Assembly (NCBI RefSeq): GCF_001042905.1
Contig: NZ_JYLB01000001.1
Coordinates: forward strand, 744,001-808,000
DNA from: Pseudomonas lini
GTDB lineage: Bacteria; Pseudomonadota; Gammaproteobacteria; Pseudomonadales; Pseudomonadaceae
DNA length: 64,000 nt
Reading direction: 5' to 3'
Shown: positions 1 through 11,792 of the stretch, piece after piece
How positions within the stretch are numbered: position 1 is the first letter of the stretch
Layout: every line of letters starts with the position of its first letter
The notes under the pieces: model-generated
What the model saw: the letters and a program-made list of their open reading frames with translations, nothing else
What the model was told of the DNA's origin: nothing
Databases searched by the model: none
Made by a program: the position numbers and the translations under genes

Positions 1-1035
1 CAGCGAGATCGAACCGATATCGACATCACGGGATTGATCGTCGATGGCGGTGTCGCCTTGCTGGGTGCTGCCGTTGATGCGCACGCCGAACTGGCGTTCC
101 TCACCGAAGCGCCGACTGACGTCGATGTGCCCACCGATCTGCGAGTCCATGGCATAGCCGGCGGTGAACCGGGTCAAGTCTTCATCGAGAGAGCGCTTGG
201 GCACCACGTTGATCACGCCACCGACGCCGCTGTTGGGTGACATGCCGTAGAGCAGGGCGCCAGGGCCTTTGATTACTTCGATGCGTTCGGCGTACTCGGT
301 GAACACCCGATAGTTGGGGGCCACGCCATACACACCGTCGAACGCCAACTCACCGAGGTTGCCTTCACCCACCGGGAAGCCGCGGATGAAGAACGAGTCG
401 ACGATGCCGCCGGTCTGGCCTGTGGAGCGTACCGAGGAGTCGCGCTCCAGCACATCGGCCACGGTGACCGCCTGCTGATCCTTCATCAGTGCCGAGGTGT
501 AGTTGCTGACGCTGAAGGGCGCGTCCATCACATCCTTGTTGCCCAGCAGACCGAGGCGCCCGCCACGAGCGACCTGACCGCCAGGATAAGCCGGCGGCAG
601 GCTGTTGGTACGAGCGTCGATGCCGTTGACCGTGGTTTCGTCAAGGGTCAACCCGCCTGCACTGTCGGCCGGACGCGGTGCCAAGGTGTAGCTGCCGTCA
701 TTGCGCGAGACGATTTCCAGGCCACTGCCGGCCAGCAATCGGCTGAGCGCTTCCTGCGTCGAGTAAGTGCCCGACAGGCCCGGGCTGGTCAGGCCTTCGG
801 TCATCGAAGGTTGAAACGACAGGGCAATGCCGGCGTCGACGGCAAATCTCGACAACGTTGCACCCAATGGCCCCGGCGCGATGTTGTAGGCACGGGTGGC
901 GGTGGCATCCTGTTGTACCGGCGCGGCGGCGGAGGCAAACGGGCTGGCGACACCGGTCAGGGCAAGGCTTAGCAACGCGCTACGGACAGCCAGTTTCAAT
1001 GAGCGATCCGAACACTGAGGGCGTGCAACGAACAT
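1..1035 (-). CDS. TonB-dependent siderophore receptor with signalling (STN) domain, partial
   Basis: Outer-membrane receptor that imports a ferric chelate with TonB energy. The frame is open from ATG at 1035 to the window edge, so only the first 345 residues are visible. They show a signal peptide of about 36 residues, an STN signalling domain (roughly 45-110, containing the LSRFAVDAGIALSF segment) and the plug domain with the typical VLERDSSVRSTG, FFIRGFPV and VIKGPGALLYGM segments. An STN domain means the receptor reports ligand binding to an anti-sigma factor, and the FecR/FecI pair lies directly upstream on the same strand. The substrate cannot be told from this part. Confidence 0.93.
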   Translation of the reverse strand, partial: MFVARPQCSDRSLKLAVRSALLSLALTGVASPFASAAAPVQQDATATRAYNIAPGPLGATLSRFAVDAGIALSFQPSMTEGLTSPGLSGTYSTQEALSRLLAGSGLEIVSRNDGSYTLAPRPADSAGGLTLDETTVNGIDARTNSLPPAYPGGQVARGGRLGLLGNKDVMDAPFSVSNYTSALMKDQQAVTVADVLERDSSVRSTGQTGGIVDSFFIRGFPVGEGNLGELAFDGVYGVAPNYRVFTEYAERIEVIKGPGALLYGMSPNSGVGGVINVVPKRSLDEDLTRFTAGYAMDSQIGGHIDVSRRFGEERQFGVRINGSTQQGDTAIDDQSRDVDIGSISL

Positions 1036-1113
1036 GGAGTGATGACCCTTTCGACGAGGTTGAGAAGTTCTTCCTTCCCTAGCCAGTCGAGATCAAAAAA
1101 AGTATCACCTGCG

Positions 1114-1131
1114 CCGCAATTTTTTTTGCGG
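1114..1131. terminator. Small hairpin between fecR-like gene and receptor
   Basis: CCGCAA and TTGCGG arms with a T-rich loop lie in the 136-base gap between the FecR-like gene and the receptor. On the minus strand this could attenuate transcription or be part of the receptor leader. There is no clean terminal T-run, so the role is uncertain. Confidence 0.3.
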
Positions 1132-1171
1132 GGCGTTTTTGCAAAGCGTTTTGGCGAGACTTTTTTCGAGC

Positions 1172-2149
1172 TTAGGCAGGAGAAAGCGTGACCCAATAGC
1201 CGCTTAAATGTCCGGTGGCGATCACCGGGTACGTTTGCACGAGCATGTTCAGGGTGCGTTGGGTGTCGCTGATGGGGAAGGCGCCTGAAATGCGCAGATC
1301 GGCAATGCCCGGGTCGCAGCGTACGAAGCCTTTGCGATAGCGCGCCAGTTCGGCGAGGAAGTCGGCCAGACGTACGTTGTCAGCCATCAACATGCCTTGA
1401 GACCAGGCGCTGACGGCGCTGTCCACCGGGTTCAACCGGCCAAAGGCTTGCGCGGAAAAATCGGTGCGTTGCCCGGCATTGACGATTAATGGGGCGACGT
1501 GGCTGTCACGGGGCAATTCGACTCTGATTGCGCCGTCCAGCACGGCAAGGTGGGTGCGGGTCTGCCATTCGCGAACGGTAAACCGTGTGCCCAAGGCCTG
1601 CATGCGCCCCTGACGGGTGCTGACCAGAAAGGGCCTGGCCTGGGGCAATACATCCGGCGCGGTTTGCACCAGAATTTCGCCTTCGCGCAAGTTGATCAGT
1701 CGCTGGTTAGCGTCGAACAGCACGTCGATGGCGGTGTCGGTGTTCAGGGTGATGCGCGAGCCGTCGGCCAGGGTCATTTCACGACGTTGGCCCACGGCAG
1801 TTCGGTAGTCGGCCGTCCATTGCTGCGATTCCATCAGCTTCCAGCTGCCCCAGCCGGCGGGGAGTACCGCGAGGATTGTTGCCAGTTTTGCCAGTGCGGT
1901 GCGTCGTTCCGGATTGCTTGGGCGGTCCAGCGCCGACATCGCAAGCGACGGCGGCAGCCCGCCGAGCTTGCTTTGCAGCAATTGCGCACGAGCCCAGGCG
2001 CGATGCCGTTCGGGGCTGCTGACCCGCCAGCATTCCCACTCGGCACGCTCGGTTTCATTGAAGTCGCTTTCGCTCAGACGCATCAGCCACTCGGCAGCTT
2101 CTTCGAGAATTCGCGGATCGATTTGCGCGTCACCGTGGCGAGTCGACAT
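1172..2149 (-). CDS. FecR-family anti-sigma factor
   Basis: 325-residue inner-membrane regulator that passes the signal from the receptor STN domain to the ECF sigma factor. The N-terminal DUF4880 region (about 10-60, with EEAAEWLMRLSES and a run of Trp residues) binds the sigma factor. A hydrophobic segment near 88-105 is the likely membrane anchor, and the periplasmic FecR domain follows (about 115-215, with REMTLADGSRITLNTDTAI). The start codon ATG abuts the sigma factor's stop, so the two are translated together. Length and layout are normal for the family. Confidence 0.93.
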   Translation of the reverse strand: MSTRHGDAQIDPRILEEAAEWLMRLSESDFNETERAEWECWRVSSPERHRAWARAQLLQSKLGGLPPSLAMSALDRPSNPERRTALAKLATILAVLPAGWGSWKLMESQQWTADYRTAVGQRREMTLADGSRITLNTDTAIDVLFDANQRLINLREGEILVQTAPDVLPQARPFLVSTRQGRMQALGTRFTVREWQTRTHLAVLDGAIRVELPRDSHVAPLIVNAGQRTDFSAQAFGRLNPVDSAVSAWSQGMLMADNVRLADFLAELARYRKGFVRCDPGIADLRISGAFPISDTQRTLNMLVQTYPVIATGHLSGYWVTLSPA

Positions 2150-2665
2150 TCACTCCACCAGCATCAGGCATTGTACGAAGGCCTGCTTCATGTAGCGCTT
2201 GACGGTAATCAGCGAGACGCCCAGTTGCGTGGCGATGTCCTCGTATTTCAGCCCGCCGATTTGCGACAGCAAAAACGTACGTTTTACCAGCGGCGGCAGC
2301 GAGTCGAGCATCGCGTCGATTTCGTGCAGGGTTTCCAGCACCATGAAGCGCAGTTCGGGGGAGGGCACTTCAGGCGCGGGCAACAACGCCAAGGCATCCA
2401 GGTAGGCGCGTTCGAGCGCCTTGCGCTGATACCAATTGACCAGAATGCCCTTGGCCACGCAGCTCAAGTAAGCCCGGGGCTGCTCAATAACCGCGACCCG
2501 GGAAGCAAGTATGCGAGTGAAGGTGTCCTGTGCAAGATCAGCCGCATCCATGGCGTTGCCCAGTTTTTTGCGCAGCGTGGCGTACAGCCAGCCGTGATGG
2601 CCGCTGTACAGGGCCTCGATCATGCGCAGATGATTGTTGTGGGTCGCGGGCAGGGTATCGCTCAT
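2150..2665 (-). CDS. FecI-type ECF sigma-70 factor
   Basis: 171-residue extracytoplasmic-function sigma factor expected to direct transcription of the adjacent receptor. Region 2 contains DLAQDTFTRILAS, and region 4 has the helix-turn-helix GGLKYEDIATQLGVSLITVK near the C-terminus. It lies first in the order sigma-antisigma-receptor, the common iron-starvation signalling layout in Pseudomonas. A candidate Fur box lies about 20-35 bases upstream of its start, which fits iron-repressed expression. Confidence 0.93.
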   Translation of the reverse strand: MSDTLPATHNNHLRMIEALYSGHHGWLYATLRKKLGNAMDAADLAQDTFTRILASRVAVIEQPRAYLSCVAKGILVNWYQRKALERAYLDALALLPAPEVPSPELRFMVLETLHEIDAMLDSLPPLVKRTFLLSQIGGLKYEDIATQLGVSLITVKRYMKQAFVQCLMLVE

Positions 2666-2683
2666 GGATGATAATTTTTAGCG

Positions 2684-2702
2684 ATTGAGAAGTATTCCCA
2701 AT
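2684..2702. promoter_or_regulatory. Candidate Fur box upstream of the ECF sigma gene
   Basis: The segment ATTGAGAAGTATTCCCAAT is a near-perfect inverted repeat (TTGAGAA / TTCCCAA around GTA) resembling Pseudomonas Fur sites with GAGAAT-N-ATTCTC symmetry. It sits 19-37 bases upstream of the sigma factor start, where a repressor would block transcription. The call rests on sequence resemblance only. Confidence 0.5.
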
Positions 2703-2745
2703 GCTAGGTTACTGTGGCCCTGCGGCGCAAGAGGCGCCTTCAGGA

Positions 2746-3990
2746 TCAATCGCCGGGAGGCACCTGGCTCGGCTGCATCACCACCGGCCGATAGCGCAGG
2801 GCGATAATCGGAATCAGCGCAACCATGTAGGCCAGGCAAACAAACAGATAGGTGTACTGCAAGCCATAAACCTGGCTGAGCAAACCACCGGCCGAGATGC
2901 CCGCGATGGAGGCGAATTGCGCGGTGCTTTGGGCAATCCCCAGCACATAACCCTGCTGTGAGCTGTCGGCGGTTTTCGAGATCAGTGCCATCAGCACCGG
3001 CGTCGTCGCCCCCAGCAGCACGCCCCACACGAAGTAGGCAATGACAAACACCGCCGGGTTGCGGGTGATGCCGGCCATGGCGGTCAGGCCGATGCAACCG
3101 ATAACAATGTAGGTGATGCGGTGCAGGGTTTCCTGCTGGCTACGGTGTTCGAAGTAGCGCGACCACGGCGTCGCCGAGATGATGAAACCCAGGGCCAGCA
3201 AGCCGTAGCACAGGCCAACCACCGAGTTACTGACCTCGAATACCGAGCTGACATACAGCGAGAACGAAGTCTGCGGCAGCATCCGCGCCAGCAGCAGAAT
3301 CCCCATCACGCCCAGCAACGACAGCAGCGGTGAACCTTGCCACACGCTGCGTGAGCGGCTGACTGGCGCCGCGGCATCCACCACCGGGGTTTTCTTCACT
3401 GGCGGCACATCCGGCAAGGTCACGGCCGCCACCACGGTGCAGATCGCACAGAGGGCCGCGGCAATGATATTGATCCAGAAAAAGGTCGCGTAATCGAGGA
3501 TCAGCCCACCGGCCACGGCACCGAGCAACGAACCGACGTTGGTGGATATTTGCAGGATTGCAAACAGCCGCGCCCGACGTGAAGGCGCTTCGATGCTGAC
3601 GCCGTAAGCCTGGGCCGGGGCGATGTACCCGGCGAACGCGCCCTGCAAAAAGCGCAGGAGCAGGATCACCCAGATATCGCTGAAGAGGGCCAGCCCAAGC
3701 TGGGTCAATGACAAACCGGCCAAGGCGCGGATCATCATCAACTTGTGGCCATACCGGTCGCCGATACGGCCCCAGAATGCACTGGTCAGAATAATGCCCA
3801 GCATCGGCCCGACGTATACGGCGATGCTGGCGAAGCTGAACACCGACTCCGACGACGTCAGCCCACGCAGGTGGACGGGCCAGAACGGCCCGCTCATTTC
3901 CATCGCGCCCATGGAGATGAGCTGGATCGCGAACAGAAGATAAATCAGGACTCTTACGCTCGAACCCTGAAGGGTACCTGTATGGGACAT
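2746..3990 (-). CDS. MFS transporter (MdtG-like efflux family)
   Basis: 414-residue inner-membrane protein with twelve predicted hydrophobic segments. The MFS signature loop between helices 2 and 3 is visible (GRIGDRYGHKLMM, about 74-86), as is the proline/glycine-rich helix-5 region (LQISTNVGSLLGAVAGG). A charged central loop separates two six-helix halves. It lies 80 bases upstream of the FecI-type gene on the same strand. Such a neighbour can move a siderophore or its degradation product, but general drug efflux is equally possible. Confidence 0.85.
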   Translation of the reverse strand: MSHTGTLQGSSVRVLIYLLFAIQLISMGAMEMSGPFWPVHLRGLTSSESVFSFASIAVYVGPMLGIILTSAFWGRIGDRYGHKLMMIRALAGLSLTQLGLALFSDIWVILLLRFLQGAFAGYIAPAQAYGVSIEAPSRRARLFAILQISTNVGSLLGAVAGGLILDYATFFWINIIAAALCAICTVVAAVTLPDVPPVKKTPVVDAAAPVSRSRSVWQGSPLLSLLGVMGILLLARMLPQTSFSLYVSSVFEVSNSVVGLCYGLLALGFIISATPWSRYFEHRSQQETLHRITYIVIGCIGLTAMAGITRNPAVFVIAYFVWGVLLGATTPVLMALISKTADSSQQGYVLGIAQSTAQFASIAGISAGGLLSQVYGLQYTYLFVCLAYMVALIPIIALRYRPVVMQPSQVPPGD

Positions 3991-4070
3991 CGGTCAGCCT
4001 CGGTGGTTGGACGGCATCCTACGTGCTTTGCCATCGAGGGAAAACCACACCGGCATTTCTTGCGCATTCG

Positions 4071-4628
4071 CTACTTGACCGACGGACAGCCCTGCGAAGC
4101 GCCCATTACGGATTGGCTAATGGCAGCAGCTAACCGTTTCACATTGTTCTGATGGGCTACCACCAGATCGTCGATGCTCGGGCCGGAAGGGGTCTGCAAT
4201 GTGCTGCGACAGGTGACCATTGCGGCATCGCCGTTGCCGAGACTGCGCAGGCGCCATCTGACGTCGATCAACGCATATTGGCCGGGAATCGAATCAAAGC
4301 GCTGAACGTCCAGACGCAACGACACTCTGCGTTGCAGGTTATTGTTGACCAGTTGATCGACAAGGGCGCTGCGTAGTTCGTCCACCAGACTCGCGCCCCA
4401 CCATTCTGTTTCGAGGATTGCGAGGCCGGCGTTGCCCTGACGAATGACGATCTGCGGGCGGTCGACCTGGGGCGGCACGGTGATCGCTTCGATCTGAACT
4501 TCCGCGCCGCTGCTGCTTGCGACGCCCGGTTGGGCCGGGGTCAGGGTGTGGAACCGAATCGGCTCGCTGCTGCACGCGGTGAGCAACAACAACGCGGTGA
4601 CCAGCGTGATCTTTAGCGAAAAAGCCAT
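4071..4628 (-). CDS. pqiC: PqiC outer-membrane lipoprotein (ABC-type transport auxiliary family)
   Basis: 185-residue lipoprotein with a lipobox ending at Cys19 (LLLLTAC). It corresponds to PqiC/YmbA, the outer-membrane partner of the PqiB tunnel in inter-membrane phospholipid traffic. The family segment with PPQVDRPQIVIRQG and a conserved WWGASLVDELR is present. It follows pqiB by 16 bases with an AGGAG ribosome-binding site and closes the pqi operon. Confidence 0.88.
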   Translation of the reverse strand: MAFSLKITLVTALLLLTACSSEPIRFHTLTPAQPGVASSSGAEVQIEAITVPPQVDRPQIVIRQGNAGLAILETEWWGASLVDELRSALVDQLVNNNLQRRVSLRLDVQRFDSIPGQYALIDVRWRLRSLGNGDAAMVTCRSTLQTPSGPSIDDLVVAHQNNVKRLAAAISQSVMGASQGCPSVK

Positions 4629-4644
4629 GGTGTTGCTCCTGTGG

Positions 4645-6300
4645 TCAGTTGCGCGGTGGCGGCTGCAAGTCTATCGGCGCGGCATTGTCGGGACGGCCGC
4701 GAATCAGCGATTCCGGGTTCCGGCCCAGATAATCCGAGAGTTCACGCAACGAGCGTGACATGCGCCCGAGTTCGTTCAGGGTGTCGTTCAGTTGTTCCCG
4801 TTGCGGCGAATCGTCGGCGAGGGTCGAGCTGGCCGATTGCAAAGTCTTGCTGACGTCCGCCAGGGTGGTTTGCACGCCGGGCAGGGTCCTGGCGTTGAAC
4901 TGTACGAGGCCCTTGCGCAGTTCGACGAGGTTGCTGTCGAGATTGCCGGCGATGCGTTCGATTGGCAGCTGATTGATCTTGTTGACCATGCCTTCCAGTT
5001 TTTCCTGCAACTGCTCGAGGCTGCCAGGAATGGTTGGAATAACGACGGGGCGGGCGGTTGGGTCGAACACGACTTTCTCGGCTTTGGGGTAGAAGTCGAG
5101 CGCGATGTACAGCTGACCGGTCAACAGATTGCCGCTACGGGCCTGGGCCCGCAGGCCGTTTTCGATGAAGCTGCCCATGAGCTTTATGCTAGCGGCTTCG
5201 TCTTCAGGATTATGCTTCAAGGCCTCGAGCATTTTTAAATGAGCCTGGCCGAGGCGTTGCGGGTAGATCACGATGCCGACATTGAGCGGAAAGCTGCGTT
5301 TTTTTGCGTCGAAATCCAGATTGATCGACACGACTTTGCCGAATTCCACGCCGAGAAACTCCACCGGTGCATCGATCTTGAGCCCGCGCAAGGCCTGATC
5401 GAAACGCAAGCTCAAGTACTGCCCCTTACCGTGGGGCGGGGCGAGGGCGGTTTGCGGATCCTCGAACAGGTCGAAGGTCTTATTCTCGCTGGCCGGCTGA
5501 TCGTTGGGGCTGTATTCCGGTGCGCGAAACGCGATGCCGCCCACCAACAAGGACGACAAGGACTCGGTACTCACCGCAAAACCGTTGGCGCCGACGTTCA
5601 CATCAATACCACTGGCGTTCCAGAACCGGGTGTTCTCGGTGACGTAGGCGTCATTGGGCGAGTGCACGAAGATTTCGATGTTCACCCCTTTGCCGTCGGC
5701 ATCGAGCGCATATGCGACCACTTGCCCGACCGGGATCTTACGGTAGTAAACAGGGGAGCCGATATCCAGCGAGCCGAGGTCCTGAGTGTGCAGCATGAAG
5801 CGTTTACCCGGTTCGCCATAGGTAATGGGCGGCGGGTTTTCCAGACCAATAAAGTGTTTGGAACGGGCATTGGCCTGGCCGATGTCGGCGCCAATGTAAT
5901 CGCCTGACAGCAGGGTATCGATGCCCGAGACGCCACCGGCACCAATGCGTGGTCGCACGACCCAGAATTGCGAATCTTCGCGGGTGAAGCTTTCAGCCTG
6001 TTTGTCGAGTTTGATCGTGGCGTTAACGCTTTTTTGATCGTCGCTCAGCTTTACTTCCGACACATGGCCGATGACCACATTGCGATACTTGACCTCGGTC
6101 TTGTTGGCCGTAAGGCCGCTACCGGTCTTGAACGTGACAGTGATGGTCGGGCCTTCCTGCATCACGTTGTGTATCACCAGGGAGATCCCCACCAGCACCG
6201 CAACGATCGGCACGATCCACACCAGCGAAACGCTGAAGCGACGGGTTTTGATACTGGCCTGGCCAGGGGCTTGCGGCCCATCAGTGGCTTGCGACTTCAT
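4645..6300 (-). CDS. pqiB: PqiB, MCE-domain inter-membrane transport protein
   Basis: 551-residue protein with one N-terminal membrane helix (about 25-45) followed by three MlaD/MCE repeats (for example the VTFKTGSGLTANKTEVKYRN and FMLHTQDLGSLDIGSPVYYR segments) and a C-terminal helical region that builds the periplasm-spanning tube. PqiB carries lipids between inner and outer membranes. Its start overlaps the upstream pqiA-type gene by 20 bases, which indicates translational coupling. Length matches the family. Confidence 0.95.
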   Translation of the reverse strand: MKSQATDGPQAPGQASIKTRRFSVSLVWIVPIVAVLVGISLVIHNVMQEGPTITVTFKTGSGLTANKTEVKYRNVVIGHVSEVKLSDDQKSVNATIKLDKQAESFTREDSQFWVVRPRIGAGGVSGIDTLLSGDYIGADIGQANARSKHFIGLENPPPITYGEPGKRFMLHTQDLGSLDIGSPVYYRKIPVGQVVAYALDADGKGVNIEIFVHSPNDAYVTENTRFWNASGIDVNVGANGFAVSTESLSSLLVGGIAFRAPEYSPNDQPASENKTFDLFEDPQTALAPPHGKGQYLSLRFDQALRGLKIDAPVEFLGVEFGKVVSINLDFDAKKRSFPLNVGIVIYPQRLGQAHLKMLEALKHNPEDEAASIKLMGSFIENGLRAQARSGNLLTGQLYIALDFYPKAEKVVFDPTARPVVIPTIPGSLEQLQEKLEGMVNKINQLPIERIAGNLDSNLVELRKGLVQFNARTLPGVQTTLADVSKTLQSASSTLADDSPQREQLNDTLNELGRMSRSLRELSDYLGRNPESLIRGRPDNAAPIDLQPPPRN

Positions 6301-6937
6301 CCGTGAGCTCCTCGTTTTGTGGTTTTTCCCGCGCCTTATCCCAGATCAATCGCGGGTCGAAACTCATCGCCGACAGCATGGTGAATACCACCACCAGACC
6401 AAAAAACAGAATGCCCAGGCGCGGTTGAATATCGCCCAGAGCCTGGAATTTAACCAGTGCGGCGACCAGCGCGACCACAATCACATCGAGCATCGACCAG
6501 TAGCCGATCAGCTCGACGAAACGGTAAAGCTTCGAACGCTCCTTGCGCGCCCAAAGGCTGCCGCGTTGCACCGTGATCAGCAGCAGGGAAAGGGCAACGA
6601 ACTTGATGCCCGGTACCGCGATGCTGGCGATGAAAATAATCAGGGCAATGTCCCACGCACCATGTTCCCAGAACTCCAGCACACCGCTCATGATGGTGCT
6701 GTCGGAACCGCTGCCAAACAGGCTGGTGTTCATGACCGGCAGCAGATTGGCCGGGATGTAAAACACCAATGCGGCCAGCAGATAGGCCCATGTGCGGGTC
6801 AATGAATCGGCTTTACGGGCATGCAGTGGCGCGCCACAGCGTTTGCATTCATGAGGGTTGTCGGTGATGTCGCAAGCCAGGCCGCAGCTATGGCACAGGC
6901 ACAGATTGAGTTCGCTGGCGAGCGGTGGCCTGTTCAT
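6281..6937 (-). CDS. pqiA: PqiA-family inner-membrane protein (second copy)
   Basis: 218-residue protein with an N-terminal CxxC...CxxC zinc-ribbon-like motif (LCHSCGLACD...CKRCGAPL) and four membrane helices, the PqiA half-unit. E. coli PqiA is a fusion of two such units; here two genes encode them separately. I chose the ATG at 6937 because it forms an ATGA overlap with the stop of the upstream unit. An upstream GTG at 6949 is the alternative. Confidence 0.9.
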   Translation of the reverse strand: MNRPPLASELNLCLCHSCGLACDITDNPHECKRCGAPLHARKADSLTRTWAYLLAALVFYIPANLLPVMNTSLFGSGSDSTIMSGVLEFWEHGAWDIALIIFIASIAVPGIKFVALSLLLITVQRGSLWARKERSKLYRFVELIGYWSMLDVIVVALVAALVKFQALGDIQPRLGILFFGLVVVFTMLSAMSFDPRLIWDKAREKPQNEELTDEVASH

Positions 6938-7530
6938 AGGATGTCCCACAGTTCACGGACATCGCGCCCGGCGATGCGAATCAACAGCAGGCTGAGAACG
7001 GCCAGGGCAAACAGGCCGATGCCGGGGATGACATCCAGCAACCCTGCGAGTTTGAACACCGCGACCATTGCGCCCAGCAGGCAGACCTCGAGCATGCTCC
7101 AGGGCCTGAGGGTTTCCAGCCAGCGCATGCACACTTTGAAACCGGGCGAGCGCCGATGTACGAGGGCGAAGCTCAGGACCCAGATCAGCAACACCAGTTG
7201 AAAAAGCGGCGCGATGATGATGGATATCGCCGCCACCAGCGCAATAAAGGTGATCGGCCCCTGGCTCAATGCCAATACCGAATCCCACAGCGTCGCACTG
7301 TTTTTCAGGCCCTTCATGCTGATGCTCATGACGGGATAGAAGTTGGCGAAAATCCACAGCATCGCCGCCGTGAAGGCCAAGGCCAGACGCTGCTCCACTG
7401 ATAACGCGTTATAACGCTGGAGCACGCCGCCGCAGCAGGTGCACAGGGCTTTTTGATGTTTGGCGAGCGTGACTTTTTCATACACGCAGTCGCAGTGCTC
7501 GCAGATGATCAGTTGGTCAGTCGTAGCCAT
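6934..7530 (-). CDS. pqiA: PqiA-family inner-membrane protein (first copy)
   Basis: 198-residue first gene of the pqi operon. It has the N-terminal cysteine pairs (CEHCDCVYEK...CTCCGGVL) and four hydrophobic segments of a PqiA unit. The longer open frame (to 7575) begins with a poorly conserved stretch, so the ATG at 7530 followed by ATTDQLIICEHC is the better start. It couples to the second unit through a 4-base overlap. Together with pqiB and pqiC it should form an envelope lipid-transfer system often induced by membrane or redox stress. Confidence 0.88.
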   Translation of the reverse strand: MATTDQLIICEHCDCVYEKVTLAKHQKALCTCCGGVLQRYNALSVEQRLALAFTAAMLWIFANFYPVMSISMKGLKNSATLWDSVLALSQGPITFIALVAAISIIIAPLFQLVLLIWVLSFALVHRRSPGFKVCMRWLETLRPWSMLEVCLLGAMVAVFKLAGLLDVIPGIGLFALAVLSLLLIRIAGRDVRELWDIL

Positions 7531-7637
7531 AGGCCGCACTCGCCAGGAGACAGGAAAGTCAGAGCACCCCCTCAATATAGAAGTGACTCGCGATTGAGCA
7601 AATTAAAAGACTGATCAAGGCAGGCAATGAGTTCCCT

Positions 7638-7714
7638 GTAGGAGCTGTCGCAGGCTGCGATCTTTTGACTTTTAAAAGCAAGATCAAAAGATCGCAGCCT
7701 GCGGCAGCTCCTAC
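7638..7714. repeat. REP-type inverted repeat (GTAGGAGCTG family)
   Basis: Two 31-base arms (7638-7668 and 7684-7714) match as inverted repeats at 30 of 31 positions around a 15-base loop. GTAGGAGCTG at the outer ends is a very common Pseudomonas intergenic repeat core. A degenerate half copy (CCGGCAGCTCCTG) follows at about 7742. It separates the pqi and polyamine operons. Confidence 0.9.
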
Positions 7715-7762
7715 GGGGGAGTTAGTCAACCGGGGAATTTCCGGCAGCTCCTGTAAGGGTAG

Positions 7763-10267
<2,505 letters not shown>

Positions 10268-10273
10268 AGGGGA

Positions 10274-11632
10274 CTAGACACTGAGCAGCAGGAACTCGCG
10301 CTCCCAGGAGCTGATTACCCGCTTGAAGTTCTCGTGCTCCGCACGCTTGACCGCGACGTAACCCCGCACGAATTTGCTGCCCAGGTAGCGTTCGATGGTT
10401 TCGCACTCTTCCATGCGCGTCAGTGCGTCCTCGATGGTGATCGGCAAGCGCAGGTTGCGGCGTTCATAGGCGCGGCCTTGTACCGCTGCGCTCGGTTCAA
10501 TGCGTTCGACCATGCCCAGATAACCGCACAACAGGCTCGCGGCAATCGCCAGATATGGGTTGGCATCAGCGCCCGGCAGGCGGTTTTCCACGCGCATGGC
10601 GTCCGGGGTGGAGGTCGGTACGCGCAGGCCGACGGTGCGGTTTTCTTCGCCCCATTCGACGTTGACCGGCGCCGAGGTGTCGGGCAGGAAGCGGCGGAAC
10701 GAATTGACGTTGGGCGCGAACATCGGCAGCACTTTGGGAATGTACTTTTGCAAGCCGCCGATGTGGTGCAGGAACAGCTCACTCATCTGCCCGTCGGCAT
10801 CGGCGAAAATCGGCTGGCCAGTGGCGATGTCCACCACGCTTTGATGGATATGCATGGCACTGCCGGGTTCGTCACCGATGGGTTTGGCCATGAAAGTCGC
10901 GGTGACGTTGTGCTTGAGTGCCGCTTCGCGCAGGGTGCGTTTGAACACGGTGATCTGGTCCGCCAGATCGAGGGCGTCACCGTGACGGAAATTGATTTCC
11001 ATCTGCGCCGGGCCGTCTTCGTGGATCAGTGTGTCGAGGTCCAGGCCCTGGAGCTCGCACCAGTCGTAGACGTCTTCAAACAGTGGATCGAACTCGTTGG
11101 CGGCGTCGATGGAAAACGACTGGCGACCGCTTTCCGCACGGCCCGAGCGTCCCAGTGGCGCCTTGAGCGGCAAGTCCGGGTCTTCGCAGCGCTGGGTCAG
11201 GTAGAACTCCATTTCCGGCGCGACAATCGGCTTCCAGCCTTTGTCGGTGTAGAGCTTCAGGACTTTTTTCAGGACGTTGCGTGGCGACAGTTCGATGGGA
11301 TTGCCGAACTTGTCGAACGTGTCGTGGATCACGATGGCAGTCGGCTCGATGGCCCATGGAATGACGTAAACCGCGTCGGCGACGGGCTTGCAGACCATGT
11401 CGATGTCGGCCGGGTCGAGCAGGTCGTAGTAGATGTCATCGTCGACAAAGTCCCCGGTTACCGTTTGCAACAACACACTTTCCGGCAGGCGCATGCCTCG
11501 CTCATGCAGGAACTTGTTGGTGGGTGCAATCTTGCCGCGAGCAATGCCGGTCAAGTCGCTGACCACACACTCGACCTCGGTAATCTTGTGATCTTTCAGC
11601 CACGTGAGCAGCTGATCGAAAGGGACATTCAT
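10274..11632 (-). CDS. puuA: Glutamine synthetase family, gamma-glutamylpolyamine ligase
   Basis: 452-residue enzyme expected to join glutamate to putrescine or another polyamine using ATP. The glutamine-synthetase folds are visible: VVSDLTGIARGK near the N-terminus, VAPEMEFYL, QMEINFRHGDAL and GSAMHIHQSV in the catalytic half, and RVENRLPGADANPYLA near the end. The open frame extends to 11740, but the ATG at 11632 has a GAGGT ribosome-binding site and a normal family N-terminus. PuuB- and PotF-like genes follow. Confidence 0.9.
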   Translation of the reverse strand: MNVPFDQLLTWLKDHKITEVECVVSDLTGIARGKIAPTNKFLHERGMRLPESVLLQTVTGDFVDDDIYYDLLDPADIDMVCKPVADAVYVIPWAIEPTAIVIHDTFDKFGNPIELSPRNVLKKVLKLYTDKGWKPIVAPEMEFYLTQRCEDPDLPLKAPLGRSGRAESGRQSFSIDAANEFDPLFEDVYDWCELQGLDLDTLIHEDGPAQMEINFRHGDALDLADQITVFKRTLREAALKHNVTATFMAKPIGDEPGSAMHIHQSVVDIATGQPIFADADGQMSELFLHHIGGLQKYIPKVLPMFAPNVNSFRRFLPDTSAPVNVEWGEENRTVGLRVPTSTPDAMRVENRLPGADANPYLAIAASLLCGYLGMVERIEPSAAVQGRAYERRNLRLPITIEDALTRMEECETIERYLGSKFVRGYVAVKRAEHENFKRVISSWEREFLLLSV

Positions 11633-11792
11633 AAAGACCTCGTTGTTGGTTTTATTGACGCCGGGGAAAGCGGCTTCATCCACCGAACACTTCCCCTGTG
11701 GCGCGTTGACGACTATCTTGGGTGAGCCTTGCCGTTCCATCTATCCACTTTAAACAGCACAAAGCGCACCAAAAGAGTGCGTAAGGCGCCCC

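Noticed and set aside
1499..2671. 390-codon plus-strand frame across fecR/fecI
   Set aside because: Antisense to two recognisable genes; composition of a shadow frame.
7742..7760. Second REP copy after the pqi/puu repeat
   Set aside because: Only a degenerate half site (CCGGCAGCTCCTG); mentioned with the main repeat rather than listed.
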